DNA of 64,000 bases. Source: Rubrivivax sp. Its GTDB lineage: Bacteria > Pseudomonadota > Gammaproteobacteria > Burkholderiales > Burkholderiaceae_C. The stretch is taken from assembly GCA_020248945.1 (NCBI GenBank), contig JADCGQ010000005.1, forward strand, positions 94,482 to 158,481, in the 5' to 3' direction. A model generated the notes under the pieces. It searched no databases and was not told the DNA's origin. It saw nothing but the letters and a program-made list of their open reading frames with translations. Each line of letters begins with the position of its first letter. Position 1 is the first letter of the stretch. This document shows, piece by piece, positions 26,907-39,572 of the stretch. Made by a program: the position numbers and the translations under genes.

Positions 26907-26983
26907 GCGACTTCGTGGCTGCGGCGCGGCCGGCGAGGGCAGGGCCGGCGCCTACAATGCGGTTTTTAACGACGTCCCCGTCC

Positions 26984-29531
<2,548 letters not shown>

Positions 29532-29568
29532 GCCTCATTCACCCTCATCTTCACGGAGACCGCGCCTC

Positions 29569-30090
29569 ATGCTCACCGACGACGGCAAGCACCTGTACGT
29601 GTCCTGGGACGAGTACCACCTGTTGATCGAGCGCCTGGCGCTCAAGGTGGCCGCCTCGGGCTGGGAGTTCGACCAGATCCTCTGCCTGGCCCGAGGTGGC
29701 ATGCGGCCGGGCGACGTGATCTCGCGCGTGTTCGACAAGCCGCTGGCCATCATGAGCACCAGCAGCTACCGCGCCGAGGCCGGCACCATCCAGGGCCGGC
29801 TCGACATGGCCAAGTACATCACCATGCCCAAGGGCGAGCTGGCCGGGCGTGTGCTGCTCGTCGACGATCTGGCCGACACCGGCGTGACGCTGCGCGCCGT
29901 GGTCGACCGCCTGCGTGGCATGCCTGCCATCAGCGAGCTGCGCGCCGCCGTGATCTGGGTGAAGGGCGTGTCGAGCTACGTGCCCGACTACTACTGCGAC
30001 CTGCTGCCCTCGAGCCCCTGGATCCACCAGCCCTTCGAGGACTACGACAACCTGCGGCCCGACGGCCTGGCGAAGAAGTTTCAGGTCTGA
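29569..30090 (+). CDS. phosphoribosyltransferase (purine salvage type)
   Basis: PRPP loop VLLVDDLADTGVTLRAVV, ILCLARGGMRPGDVISR; follows purA. Confidence 0.88.
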   Translation: MLTDDGKHLYVSWDEYHLLIERLALKVAASGWEFDQILCLARGGMRPGDVISRVFDKPLAIMSTSSYRAEAGTIQGRLDMAKYITMPKGELAGRVLLVDDLADTGVTLRAVVDRLRGMPAISELRAAVIWVKGVSSYVPDYYCDLLPSSPWIHQPFEDYDNLRPDGLAKKFQV

Positions 30091-30100
30091 AGAAGCGAAA

Positions 30101-30126
30101 AGGCCGGTTGCTTTCGCAACCGGCCT
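30101..30126. terminator. bidirectional intrinsic terminator between phosphoribosyltransferase and tRNA-Leu
   Basis: AGGCCGGTTGC-TTTC-GCAACCGGCCT perfect 11-bp stem; T-rich on minus strand (TTTT), weaker on plus. Confidence 0.85.
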
Positions 30127-30137
30127 TCATCGTTGTT

Positions 30138-30222
<85 letters not shown>

Positions 30223-30251
30223 TTTCAGGAGCCCATGACTATAGCAAACAT

Positions 30252-32561
30252 TTGAACAACACCACAAGTGGAACCTCCTCCGGCACCGGCCTGATGGGCG
30301 ATGTCGAAGGCACGGTCGAGGGCCACCGCGACGGCCACGGCTACGTCTGGCCCGAGCACGGCGACGCGCCGATCTTCCTGGCGCCGCAAGAGATGCGCAG
30401 CGTGCTGCACCGCGACCGCGTGCGCGTGCGCGTGCTGCGTTTCGACCGCAAGGGCCGCCCCGAGGGCCGCGTGCTCGACATCCTCGAGCGCCGCAAGACG
30501 CCCATCATCGGCCGGCTGCTGCACGAGGGCGGGCAGTGGCTCGTCGCCCCCGAAGACAGCCGCTACGGCCAGGACATCCTGATCCCGAAGAACGCCACCG
30601 CCAGCGCGGCGGTGGGGCAGGTGGTGTCGGTGGAGCTCACCGAGCCGCCGTCGCTGCACTCGCAGCCCGTGGGCCGCGTGGCCGAGGTGCTCGGCGAGAT
30701 CGACGACGCCGGCATGGAGATCGAGATCGCGGTGCGCAAGTACGAGGTGCCGCACCTGTTCTCGCCCGAGGCGCTGGCCCAGGCCGCCGGACTGCCCGAC
30801 AAGCTGCGCGCGGTCGATCGCAAGAACCGCGTCGACCTGCGCGACGTGGCCCTCGTCACCATCGACGGCGAAGACGCGCGCGACTTCGACGACGCCGTCT
30901 ACGCCGAGCCTCACAGGAGCGGCCGCGGCAAGAGCGCCGTCGACGGCTGGCGGCTGCTGGTGGCCATTGCCGACGTCAGCCACTACGTGAAGCCGGGCGA
31001 GGCGCTCGACGAAGACGCCTACGAGCGCGCCACCTCGGTGTACTTTCCGCGCCGCGTGATCCCGATGCTGCCCGAGAAGCTCAGCAACGGCCTGTGTTCG
31101 CTGAACCCCGACGTCGAGCGGCTGGCGATGGTGTGCGACATGATCGTCACGACGGCCGGCAAGGTGCATGCGTTCCAGTTCTACCCGGCCATCATCGAGT
31201 CGCACGCGCGGCTCACCTACACCGAGGTGGCGGCGGTGCTGTCCAACACGCGCGGGCCCGAGGCGGCCAAGCGCGCCGAACTCGTGCCGCACCTGCTGCA
31301 CCTGCATGAGGTGTACCGCGTGCTGCTGAAGCAGCGTGCCACGCGCGGTGCGATGGAGTTCGAGACCACGGAGACGCAGATCGTCTGCGACGACCAGGGC
31401 CGCATCGAGAAGATCGTGCCGCGCACGCGCAACGAGGCGCACCGCCTCATCGAAGAGGCCATGCTGGCGGCCAACGTGTGCGCCGCCGAGTACATCGCGG
31501 AGGCCGAACACCCGTGTCTGTACCGCGTGCACGAAGGCCCGACGCCTGAGAAGCGCACGGCCCTGCAGGCGCAGCTCAAGTCGCTGGGCGTGAACGCGGC
31601 ACTGTCGGAGCAGCCCACGCCGGCCGAGATGGCGGCCATCGCGGCGGCGGTGCAGGGCCGGCCCGATGCGCTGCAGATCCACACGCTGCTGCTGCGCTCG
31701 ATGCAGCAGGCCATCTACACGGCATCGAACAACGGCCACTTCGGCCTGGCGTACGGCGCCTACACGCACTTCACGAGCCCGATCCGCCGCTATCCCGATC
31801 TGCTGGTGCACCGCGTGCTGCGGGCCATCATCTCGGGCAAGCGCTACGCGCTTGCCGGCAGCAGCAAGACGCGCAAGCCCGAAATGCGCCGCGGCGGCAA
31901 GCCGCAGCGCGTGGCGGCCAAGCCGATGACGCGCGACATGGAGCTCTGGGAGGCCGCCGGCGGTCACTGCAGCGCCAACGAGCGCCGTGCCGACGAGGCC
32001 AGCCGCGACGTCGAGGCCTGGCTCAAGTGCCGCTACATGCGCGAGCGGCTCGGCGAGGAGTTCGGCGGCACGGTCAGTGCCGTCACGAGCTTCGGCCTGT
32101 TCGTCACGCTCGACGCGCTCTACGTCGAGGGCCTGGTGCACATCACCGAACTCGGCGGCGAGTACTTCCGCTACGACGACGCCCGCCAGGAACTGCGTGG
32201 CGAGCGCACCGGCATTCGCTACTCGGTCGGTACGCGGGTGCGCGTGCAGGTCAGCCGCGTCGACCTCGACGGCCGCAAGATCGACTTCCGCCTGGTGCGC
32301 GAGGGCGAAGCCGACCGGCCGCTGCCGCGCACCGCGCCGGCCAAGGGCGGCGAGAAGGTCGATTCGGCGGCCGCCGAACTCGCGGCCGTGAAGCAGGCCG
32401 ACCGGGTGGCGCGGGGCGCCACGCGGGCCGCGAAGGCGGGGCCGGGCGGGCATGCCGGGCAAAAGCCGGCCGCTGGCGGCTCGGCCGGCGCCGGGCGCGC
32501 TGCGCGGTCGCGCAAGCCGGGCCCGCAACGGCCGGCGCCGAAGCCGCGCAATCGGCGCTGA
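30252..32561 (+). CDS. rnr: ribonuclease R
   Basis: GTVEGHRDGHGYV cold-shock region, VALVTIDGEDARDFDDAVYAE RNB motif, S1 domain, basic C-terminus. Start ambiguous: TTG 30252 or ATG 30294. Confidence 0.92.
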   Translation: MNNTTSGTSSGTGLMGDVEGTVEGHRDGHGYVWPEHGDAPIFLAPQEMRSVLHRDRVRVRVLRFDRKGRPEGRVLDILERRKTPIIGRLLHEGGQWLVAPEDSRYGQDILIPKNATASAAVGQVVSVELTEPPSLHSQPVGRVAEVLGEIDDAGMEIEIAVRKYEVPHLFSPEALAQAAGLPDKLRAVDRKNRVDLRDVALVTIDGEDARDFDDAVYAEPHRSGRGKSAVDGWRLLVAIADVSHYVKPGEALDEDAYERATSVYFPRRVIPMLPEKLSNGLCSLNPDVERLAMVCDMIVTTAGKVHAFQFYPAIIESHARLTYTEVAAVLSNTRGPEAAKRAELVPHLLHLHEVYRVLLKQRATRGAMEFETTETQIVCDDQGRIEKIVPRTRNEAHRLIEEAMLAANVCAAEYIAEAEHPCLYRVHEGPTPEKRTALQAQLKSLGVNAALSEQPTPAEMAAIAAAVQGRPDALQIHTLLLRSMQQAIYTASNNGHFGLAYGAYTHFTSPIRRYPDLLVHRVLRAIISGKRYALAGSSKTRKPEMRRGGKPQRVAAKPMTRDMELWEAAGGHCSANERRADEASRDVEAWLKCRYMRERLGEEFGGTVSAVTSFGLFVTLDALYVEGLVHITELGGEYFRYDDARQELRGERTGIRYSVGTRVRVQVSRVDLDGRKIDFRLVREGEADRPLPRTAPAKGGEKVDSAAAELAAVKQADRVARGATRAAKAGPGGHAGQKPAAGGSAGAGRAARSRKPGPQRPAPKPRNRR

Positions 32562-32587
32562 GCCGGCGCTGAGCCGGCGGAAACAGC

Positions 32588-34111
32588 TCAGCCGGCCTGC
32601 AGCATCTGCTCGATCAGCGCCGAGGCGCGCAGCGGGCGGCCGGGGCAGGCCTGCGCAAAGCGGTCGGCCGCATGGCCGTGCCGCCACGCGGTGGCAGCGG
32701 CGATCGTGCCGGCCTCGCTGTCGGGCAGCCCGGCCCAGGCACCGCCCAGCCAGCCGGCCAGCACGTCGCCCGTGCCGGCACTCGCCAGCGCGGCGTTGCC
32801 AGTGGCGTTGACGAGCAGCGGCGCCCCAGGTGTGGCAATCACGCTGCCCGAGCCCTTGAGCAACACGGTGGCGCCGAGGCTTGAGGCCAGAGCGGTGGCC
32901 GCCGCGAGGCGGTCGCGCTGCACGGCGGCGGTGTCGCAGCCGAGCAGCCGTGCGGCCTCGAGCGGGTGGGGCGTCAGCAGGGTCGGCAGGCCGCGTTGAG
33001 TGCGCCGCAGCAGCGCGCTGCGCAACGCGGCCTCGGCCGCGATGGCGTTCAGCGCGTCGGCGTCCAGCACCAGGCGTGCGGCATGGTGCAGCAGCGGTGG
33101 CAGGGCGGCCGCGATGCGATCGCCGCCGCCGCAGCCGGCCACCACCGTGGCGGCGGCCAGCGTGGCGGGCTCGTGCGCCCAGGCCAGCGGGCGCAGCATC
33201 AGTTCATGACGCGGCGCCGCCAGGCTGCGCTCGTCCAGCGGGACGAGGTACACGCGGCCGGCGCCGGCGGCGAGCGCCGCCTCGGCCGCCAGCACGGCGG
33301 CGCCTCCCATGCCCTCGGCGCCGCCCACCACCACCACGTCGCCGAATCGGCCCTTGTGGCTGGCGTGCGGGCGTTCGATGGGCGTGGGTGCCCCCGACAG
33401 CCACGCCGTGGACTGTGTCGCGGGGTGCCCGAGGTCGTCGAGCCATACCTCGCCCGCGTGGTCGCGGCCCTGGTGCGTGAAGCAGCCGGGGCGCAGCGAC
33501 AAGGGGCACAGCGTCGCGCGGGCGACCACGGCCCGGTCGCCCATCACCGCGCCGGTGTCGGGGTGCAGGCCGCTGGGTAGATCGATGGCCAGCACGGGCG
33601 CGTGCTGCGCGCGGATGGCGGCAATGGCACGGGCCACGGCACTGCCGGTGGCGTCGAGGCCCAGGCCGCTGACCCGCCGGCTGCTGCCCAGGCCCAGCAG
33701 TGCATCGATGACCAGGTCGGTGGCCGCGAGTTGATCGGGGCAGGGGGATGGGGCGAGGCCGGCCTGCAGCAGGGCGTCGAGCGCGCCGGCCGCGTCGGCA
33801 GAGGGCGGGCGAGCCCCGGGCGTGTGGTGCACCCGCACCTGCCACCCGGTGGCGTGCAGCAGCCGGGCGGCCACGAAGCCGTCGCCGCCGTTGTCACCGG
33901 GCCCGCAGACCACCGTGACCCGCCGGGCACCCGGTGTCAGTGCGAGTGCCAGCCGCGCCACCGCGAGCCCGGCGCGCTGCATCAGCGTGCCCGCTGGGTG
34001 AAACCCGCGCGCTTGGGCCTCGTGGGCACGGGCGGCGTCGGCATCGAGCAGCGCCCAGCGCGCGCGGCTGCCCGACACACGCTGCGGCGACGAGGTGGCG
34101 TAGACACTCAT
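32588..34111 (-). CDS. nnr: bifunctional NAD(P)H-hydrate epimerase / ADP-dependent NAD(P)H-hydrate dehydratase
   Basis: VVCGPGDNGGDGFVAARLL, GRFGDVVVVGGAEGMGGAAVLA, LLTPHPLEAARLLG, NATGNAALASAGTGDVLAG. Confidence 0.93.
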   Translation of the reverse strand: MSVYATSSPQRVSGSRARWALLDADAARAHEAQARGFHPAGTLMQRAGLAVARLALALTPGARRVTVVCGPGDNGGDGFVAARLLHATGWQVRVHHTPGARPPSADAAGALDALLQAGLAPSPCPDQLAATDLVIDALLGLGSSRRVSGLGLDATGSAVARAIAAIRAQHAPVLAIDLPSGLHPDTGAVMGDRAVVARATLCPLSLRPGCFTHQGRDHAGEVWLDDLGHPATQSTAWLSGAPTPIERPHASHKGRFGDVVVVGGAEGMGGAAVLAAEAALAAGAGRVYLVPLDERSLAAPRHELMLRPLAWAHEPATLAAATVVAGCGGGDRIAAALPPLLHHAARLVLDADALNAIAAEAALRSALLRRTQRGLPTLLTPHPLEAARLLGCDTAAVQRDRLAAATALASSLGATVLLKGSGSVIATPGAPLLVNATGNAALASAGTGDVLAGWLGGAWAGLPDSEAGTIAAATAWRHGHAADRFAQACPGRPLRASALIEQMLQAG

Positions 34112-34148
34112 CCGCCGATTGTGCGGCGCCGTTGCGAGTCCGCCTGCG

Positions 34149-35417
34149 TCAGGCGGACTTCGAGAAACCCAGCCGGGAGACGCCCAGCCGCGACAGATCA
34201 AGGCCGGCGTCTCGCCCCGCCAGGCCGGCTGCCAACACCCGCGCGCTGCCGCAGGCCAGGGCCCAGCCGTGGCCCCCGTGGCCGAGGTTGAGCCAGACGC
34301 CGGGCAGGCCGCTGGCGCCGAGCAGCGGTGCGCCATCGGGCAACATCGGTCGCGCGCCGGCCCAATGCTGCGCCTCGCGCATGACGGCGCTGCCAGGGAA
34401 CCACTCGTCGAGCACGCGGTACAGGCCGCGCAGGTGGCGCATCGGCAATGCTTCGGCGGAGCCGCCGATGCGGTGTCCGCCCGCCACGCGCACACGCTGG
34501 CCCAGGCGAGAGATCGTCACTTGGTGCCGCTCGTCGATGACCGCCGCGCGCGGGGCGTTCGGGAGCTGACCGTCGACATGGTTGACTGGTGCCGTCACCG
34601 ACAGGCCCCACACCGGCACCAGCGGCAGCCGGATGCCGGCGGGCGCCAGCAGCTCGGCAGCTGCCGCGCCGGTGCACAGCACCACGGCGTCCACCTTCTC
34701 GACGCGGTCGGCGTCGATGACGACCTCGGGTCGAGCGCCGGGCCGGATCGCGCGCACGGGCGTGTCGAAGCGGAAGCTCGCGCCCAGCCGCACGGCCTCG
34801 GCCTTCAGCCGGTGGGCGAACTGGCGGCCGTTGCCGACGGCGTCCTGCGGCAGTCGCACGGCCGCGCGCAGCGGGGTGGCCGGGTTGAGCGAGGGTTCGA
34901 TCTCGCGCGCCTTGGCGGCGTCGAGCAGTTCGAACGCCACTTCGAGCTCGGCCAGACGCTTGAGCACGGGCCGGTGCGCGCGCAGCGCCCGCTCGCTGCG
35001 CAGCAGCACGAGCACGCCGTCGGCTTGTTCGAAGTCCAGGTCCAGCGCCTGGGTCAGCTCGAGCAGCCGCTGCCGGCTGAGCACGGCCAGGCGCTGCATC
35101 GCGCTGCGGTTGGGTGCCAGCACCTGGGCGCGGCGTGCCAACAGCGCGCGCCACAGCCAGGGCAGCTGGCCCAGGGCCGACGGCGCCAGCTGCAGGCCAG
35201 CCAGCGAAGCCGGCAGCCCGGGCAGCCAGCGCCAGGGCCCGCCCGGGCCGGACCAGGGCGCGACCAGCCCAGGCGCGACCACGCCCGCATGGCCAAAGCT
35301 GGCTTCGGCGGCCACGCTGCCGCGCCGCTCGAAAACCAGCACTTCATGGCCTTCGGCGGCCAGTTCATGTGCAGTGGTGACACCGACGATGCCGGCTCCG
35401 ACAACGGCTACGCGCAT
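34149..35417 (-). CDS. dadA: D-amino acid dehydrogenase-like FAD oxidoreductase
   Basis: MRVAVVGAGIVGVTTAHELAAEGHEVLVFERR, GHGGHGWALACGSARVLA. Confidence 0.9.
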   Translation of the reverse strand: MRVAVVGAGIVGVTTAHELAAEGHEVLVFERRGSVAAEASFGHAGVVAPGLVAPWSGPGGPWRWLPGLPASLAGLQLAPSALGQLPWLWRALLARRAQVLAPNRSAMQRLAVLSRQRLLELTQALDLDFEQADGVLVLLRSERALRAHRPVLKRLAELEVAFELLDAAKAREIEPSLNPATPLRAAVRLPQDAVGNGRQFAHRLKAEAVRLGASFRFDTPVRAIRPGARPEVVIDADRVEKVDAVVLCTGAAAAELLAPAGIRLPLVPVWGLSVTAPVNHVDGQLPNAPRAAVIDERHQVTISRLGQRVRVAGGHRIGGSAEALPMRHLRGLYRVLDEWFPGSAVMREAQHWAGARPMLPDGAPLLGASGLPGVWLNLGHGGHGWALACGSARVLAAGLAGRDAGLDLSRLGVSRLGFSKSA

Positions 35418-35665
35418 GGGCGTCCGGCGGGCCCGGCGAAGGCACGTGATAGCATCTGGGGGTTTTGCCTCGAGGCGGGTCTGAAATCAGGCCGGTGCAG
35501 TTTTCGGGGCCATCCAAGCTCGATCTCTTTTGTGGATCGAAATCGCGAACCCGACCGAACCAAGGTGTCGTGGGGTGTGTGTCAAGCAGCAAGCTTCACC
35601 TGCAGGCTGCGACGTCCACCACTCGATGTAACGGCGGGATTCTAGACACAACCTTTGGAGTTTCC

Positions 35666-36409
35666 ATGTCTGTCTCGATGCGTGAAATGCTGGAAGCCGG
35701 TGTCCATTTCGGACACCAGACCCGCTTCTGGAACCCCAAGATGGCCCCGTACATCTACGGCCATCGCAACAAGATCCACATCATCAACCTCGAGAAGACG
35801 CAGCCGCTCTTCGACGACGCGATGAAGTTCGTTCGCCAGCTCTCGGCCCGTCGCGGCACGATCCTGATGATCGGCACCAAGCGCCAGGCGCGCGAGGTCG
35901 TGGCCCTCGAAGCCCAGCGTTGCGGCATGCCCTACGTCGACCAGCGCTGGCTCGGCGGCATGCTCACCAACTTCAAGACGGTGAAGGGCTCGCTGAAGAA
36001 GCTGAAGGACATGCAGGCCACCAAGGAGGCCGGCACCGAGGCGATGATCAAGAAGGAAGCGCTGCTGTTCGACCGCGAGCTCGTGAAGCTCGAGAAGGAC
36101 ATCGGCGGCATCCAGGACATGGGTGCGCTGCCCGATGCCATGTTCGTCATCGACGTCGGCTACCACAAGATCGCCGTGGCCGAGGCCAAGAAGCTGGGCA
36201 TCCCGGTGATCGGCATCGTCGACACCAACCACTCGCCGATCGGCATCGACTACGTCATTCCCGGCAACGACGACTCGGCCAAGGCCGTCGCGCTGTACGC
36301 GCGCGCTGTGGCTGACGCCGTGATGGAGGGCAAGGCCAACTCCACCGCCGAGGTGGTGCAGGCCGCTGCCGGTGGCGACGAGTTCGTCGAGGTCCGCGAA
36401 GGCGCCTGA
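35666..36409 (+). CDS. rpsB: 30S ribosomal protein S2
   Basis: [41 protein letters not shown]. Confidence 0.98.
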   Translation: MSVSMREMLEAGVHFGHQTRFWNPKMAPYIYGHRNKIHIINLEKTQPLFDDAMKFVRQLSARRGTILMIGTKRQAREVVALEAQRCGMPYVDQRWLGGMLTNFKTVKGSLKKLKDMQATKEAGTEAMIKKEALLFDRELVKLEKDIGGIQDMGALPDAMFVIDVGYHKIAVAEAKKLGIPVIGIVDTNHSPIGIDYVIPGNDDSAKAVALYARAVADAVMEGKANSTAEVVQAAAGGDEFVEVREGA

Positions 36410-36425
36410 TCGGCTTCTTTGCCCC

Positions 36426-36470
36426 GCGGCGGGCCACCGTCTGGCGATGGTGCCCGCCGCTTGCGTTTTT
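36426..36470 (+). terminator. intrinsic terminator/attenuator between rpsB and tsf
   Basis: GCGGCGGGC(C)ACC...GGTGCCCGCCGC stem followed by TTGCGTTTTT. Confidence 0.85.
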
Positions 36471-36490
36471 ACTTCCAGGAGAAACATCCT

Positions 36491-37381
36491 ATGCCCGCGA
36501 TCACCGCCAGCATGGTGGCCGAACTGCGCGCCAAGACCGACGCGCCGATGATGGAATGCAAGAAGGCCCTCACCGAGGCCGATGGCGACGCCGCCCGCGC
36601 CGAGGAGATCCTGCGCGTCAAGCTCGGCAACAAGGCCAGCAAGGCCGCTGCCCGCATCACCGCCGAGGGCGTGATCGCCGCGTCGGTGGCCGGCACCACC
36701 GGTGCCATCATCGAAGTCAACTGCGAGACCGACTTCGTCAGCAAGAACGACTCGTTCCTGGCCTTCGTCAAGAGCGCCGCCGAGCTGGTGGCGCAGCACG
36801 CGCCGGCCGACGTGGCCGCGCTGTCGGCGCTGCCGCTGTCGCAAGACGGCTTCGGCCCCACGGTCGAAGACGTGCGCAAGGGCCTGATCGGCAAGATCGG
36901 CGAGAACATGGCCATCCGCCGCTTCAAGCGCTACTCGGGTGGCGGGCAACTCGCCAGTTACCTGCACGGCACGCGCATCGGCGTGGTGGTCGAGTTCACC
37001 GGCGATGAGACCGCCGCCAAGGACGTGGCCATGCACGTGGCCGCCATGAAGCCCAAGGCGCTGTCGACGGCCGACGTGCCGGCCGAGCTGATCGAGGTCG
37101 AGCGCCGCGTGGCGGCCGAGAAGGCCGCCGAAAGCGGCAAGCCGGCCGAGATCGTGGCCAAGATGGTCGACGGCTCGGTGCAGAAGTTCCTGAAGGAGGT
37201 GTCGCTGCTGAACCAGCCCTTCGTCAAGAACGACAAGCAGACGGTCGAGCAGATGCTCAAGGAAAAGGGCACGAAGGTCGCGGACTTCTCGCTGTACGTG
37301 GTGGGCGAGGGCATCGAGAAGAAGGTCGACGACTTCGCTGCCGAAGTGGCGGCGCAGGTCGCGGCTGCGAAGGCCCAGTAA
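36491..37381 (+). CDS. tsf: translation elongation factor Ts
   Basis: [30 protein letters not shown]. Confidence 0.98.
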   Translation: MPAITASMVAELRAKTDAPMMECKKALTEADGDAARAEEILRVKLGNKASKAAARITAEGVIAASVAGTTGAIIEVNCETDFVSKNDSFLAFVKSAAELVAQHAPADVAALSALPLSQDGFGPTVEDVRKGLIGKIGENMAIRRFKRYSGGGQLASYLHGTRIGVVVEFTGDETAAKDVAMHVAAMKPKALSTADVPAELIEVERRVAAEKAAESGKPAEIVAKMVDGSVQKFLKEVSLLNQPFVKNDKQTVEQMLKEKGTKVADFSLYVVGEGIEKKVDDFAAEVAAQVAAAKAQ

Positions 37382-37515
37382 GAGCGGCCGCAAGGCCGCA
37401 GCCAGCGCCCGCGCGCCGAGCGGGCCCATCGGGGGTGTCAACCCCCGGTGAGCGGGCCGCCTTGGGTGGCCCGGCCCTTACACTCCGTACTCTTCTATAG
37501 CCCAGGTTCCTGTCG

Positions 37516-38226
37516 ATGCCGGCTTACCAGCGCATCCTTCTCAAGCTCTCCGGCGAAGCCCTGATGGGCGATGACGCCTACGGCATCAACCGCGCCACGA
37601 TCGTGCGCATGGTGCGCGAGATCAAGGGCGTCACCGACCTCGGCGTGCAGGTGGCCGTCGTCATCGGCGGCGGCAACATCTTCCGCGGCGTGGCCGGCGG
37701 TTCGGTGGGCATGGACCGCGCCACCGCCGACTACATGGGCATGCTCGCCACCGTCATGAACTCGCTGGCGCTTGGCGACACCATGCGCCAGGAGGGCATC
37801 ACGGCCCGCGTGATGTCGGCCATCGGCATCGACCAGGTGGTGGAGCCCTACGTGCGCCCCAAGGCGCTGCAGTACCTCGAAGAGGGCAAGGTCGTCGTGT
37901 TTGCGGCCGGTACCGGCAACCCGTTCTTCACCACCGACACGGCCGCCGCGCTGCGCGGCGCCGAAATCGGCGCCGAAGTGGTGCTGAAGGCCACCAAGGT
38001 CGACGGTGTCTACACCGCCGATCCCAAGAAGGACCCGAGCGCCACGCTCTACAAGAACATCAGCTTCGACGAAGCGATCGCCAAGAACCTGCAGGTCATG
38101 GACGCCACGGCCTTTGCGCTGTGCCGCGACCAGAAGCTGCCCATCAAGGTGTTCTCGATCGTCAAGCCCGGCGCCCTGCAGCGCGTGGTGCGCGGCGAGG
38201 ACGAGGGCACGCTGGTGCACGTCTGA
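37516..38226 (+). CDS. pyrH: UMP kinase
   Basis: [32 protein letters not shown]. Confidence 0.98.
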   Translation: MPAYQRILLKLSGEALMGDDAYGINRATIVRMVREIKGVTDLGVQVAVVIGGGNIFRGVAGGSVGMDRATADYMGMLATVMNSLALGDTMRQEGITARVMSAIGIDQVVEPYVRPKALQYLEEGKVVVFAAGTGNPFFTTDTAAALRGAEIGAEVVLKATKVDGVYTADPKKDPSATLYKNISFDEAIAKNLQVMDATAFALCRDQKLPIKVFSIVKPGALQRVVRGEDEGTLVHV

Positions 38227-38249
38227 TGCCGATTTGACGAGGACGATCG

Positions 38250-38810
38250 ATGACGATTGCCGACATCAAGAAGACCGCCGAAACCAAGATGGCCAAGTCC
38301 ATCGAGGCGTTCAAGAACGAGCTCCACAAGATCCGCACCGGCCGCGCCCACCCGGGCCTGCTCGACCAGGTGCAGGTCGACTACTACGGCTCGATGGTGC
38401 CGATCAGCCAGGTGGCCAACGTGTCGCTGCTCGACGCGCGCACGATCAGCGTGCAGCCCTGGGAAAAGGGCCTCGGCCCGAAGATCGAGAAGGCCATCCG
38501 CGAAAGCGACCTCGGCCTGAACCCCAGCGCCCAGGGCGACCTGCTCCGCGTGCCGATGCCGGGCCTGACCGAAGAGCGCCGCAAGGAACTCACGAAGGTG
38601 GTGCGCAACGCCGGCGAAGACGCCAAGATCGCCGTGCGCAGCGTGCGCCGCGAGGCCAACGAGCACCTGAAGAAGCTGCTCAAGGACAAGGCCGTGTCCG
38701 AGGACGACGAGCGCCGCGCGCAAGACGAGGTGCAGCGCCTGACCGACGGCACCATCGCGCAGATCGACAAGCTGGTGCAGGGCAAGGAAGCCGAGGTCAT
38801 GGCGGTCTGA
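38250..38810 (+). CDS. frr: ribosome recycling factor
   Basis: [33 protein letters not shown]. Confidence 0.98.
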   Translation: MTIADIKKTAETKMAKSIEAFKNELHKIRTGRAHPGLLDQVQVDYYGSMVPISQVANVSLLDARTISVQPWEKGLGPKIEKAIRESDLGLNPSAQGDLLRVPMPGLTEERRKELTKVVRNAGEDAKIAVRSVRREANEHLKKLLKDKAVSEDDERRAQDEVQRLTDGTIAQIDKLVQGKEAEVMAV

Positions 38811-38822
38811 GCCCGGCGCAGG

Positions 38823-39572
38823 ATGAATGATCTTTCGCAGCCCACCACGGCCTTGGCCACCGTGCCACGCCATGTGGCCGTGGTCATGGACGGCAACGGC
38901 CGCTGGGCGCGCAAGCGCTACATGCCGCGCTTCTTCGGCCACAAGCAGGGTGTCGACGCGCTGGTGCGCACGGTCAACAGCTTCGCCGACCGCGGCGTCG
39001 AGTACCTCACCGTCTTTGCCTTCAGCTCCGAGAACTGGAAGCGGCCCACCGAAGAGGTCTCGGGCCTGATGAGCCTGGTGCTGGTGGCGGTGTCGAAGTA
39101 CCTCACCAAGATGCACCAGGACGGCGTGCGCATCCGCATCGTCGGCGACCGCTCCGCCGTCTCCGACAAGCTGCGCAAGGCCTGGGAGCAGGCCGAGGCG
39201 CTGACCGAACGCAACACGCGCATCACGCTGGCCGTGGCCTTCAACTACGGCGGCCGCTGGGACGTGGTGCAGGCCTGCCGCGATGCCATCGCGCAGGGCC
39301 TGAAACCGGAGCAGCTCGACGAGGCCTGGCTGTCGCAGCACATGGCGATGAGCTTCGCGCCCGACCCTGATCTCTTCATCCGCACCGGGGGCGAGATGCG
39401 CATGAGCAACTTCCTGCTCTGGCAGGCGGCCTACTCGGAGCTGTTCTTCACCGACTGCCTGTGGCCCGATTTCGGCGAGGCCGAGATCGATGCCGCGCTG
39501 TCCGCCTACGCCCAGCGCGACCGCCGCTACGGCGGCATCCAGCCGCCTTCGGTGGCGCTGCCCGGCGCGTGA
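38823..39572 (+). CDS. uppS: undecaprenyl diphosphate synthase
   Basis: HVAVVMDGNGRWARKR, DPDLFIRTGGEMRMSNFLLWQAAYSE. Confidence 0.97.
   Translation: MNDLSQPTTALATVPRHVAVVMDGNGRWARKRYMPRFFGHKQGVDALVRTVNSFADRGVEYLTVFAFSSENWKRPTEEVSGLMSLVLVAVSKYLTKMHQDGVRIRIVGDRSAVSDKLRKAWEQAEALTERNTRITLAVAFNYGGRWDVVQACRDAIAQGLKPEQLDEAWLSQHMAMSFAPDPDLFIRTGGEMRMSNFLLWQAAYSELFFTDCLWPDFGEAEIDAALSAYAQRDRRYGGIQPPSVALPGA

Noticed and set aside
37383-37450. GC-rich hairpins between tsf and pyrH as terminators
   Set aside because: Several short stems but no T tract; could be structure only.
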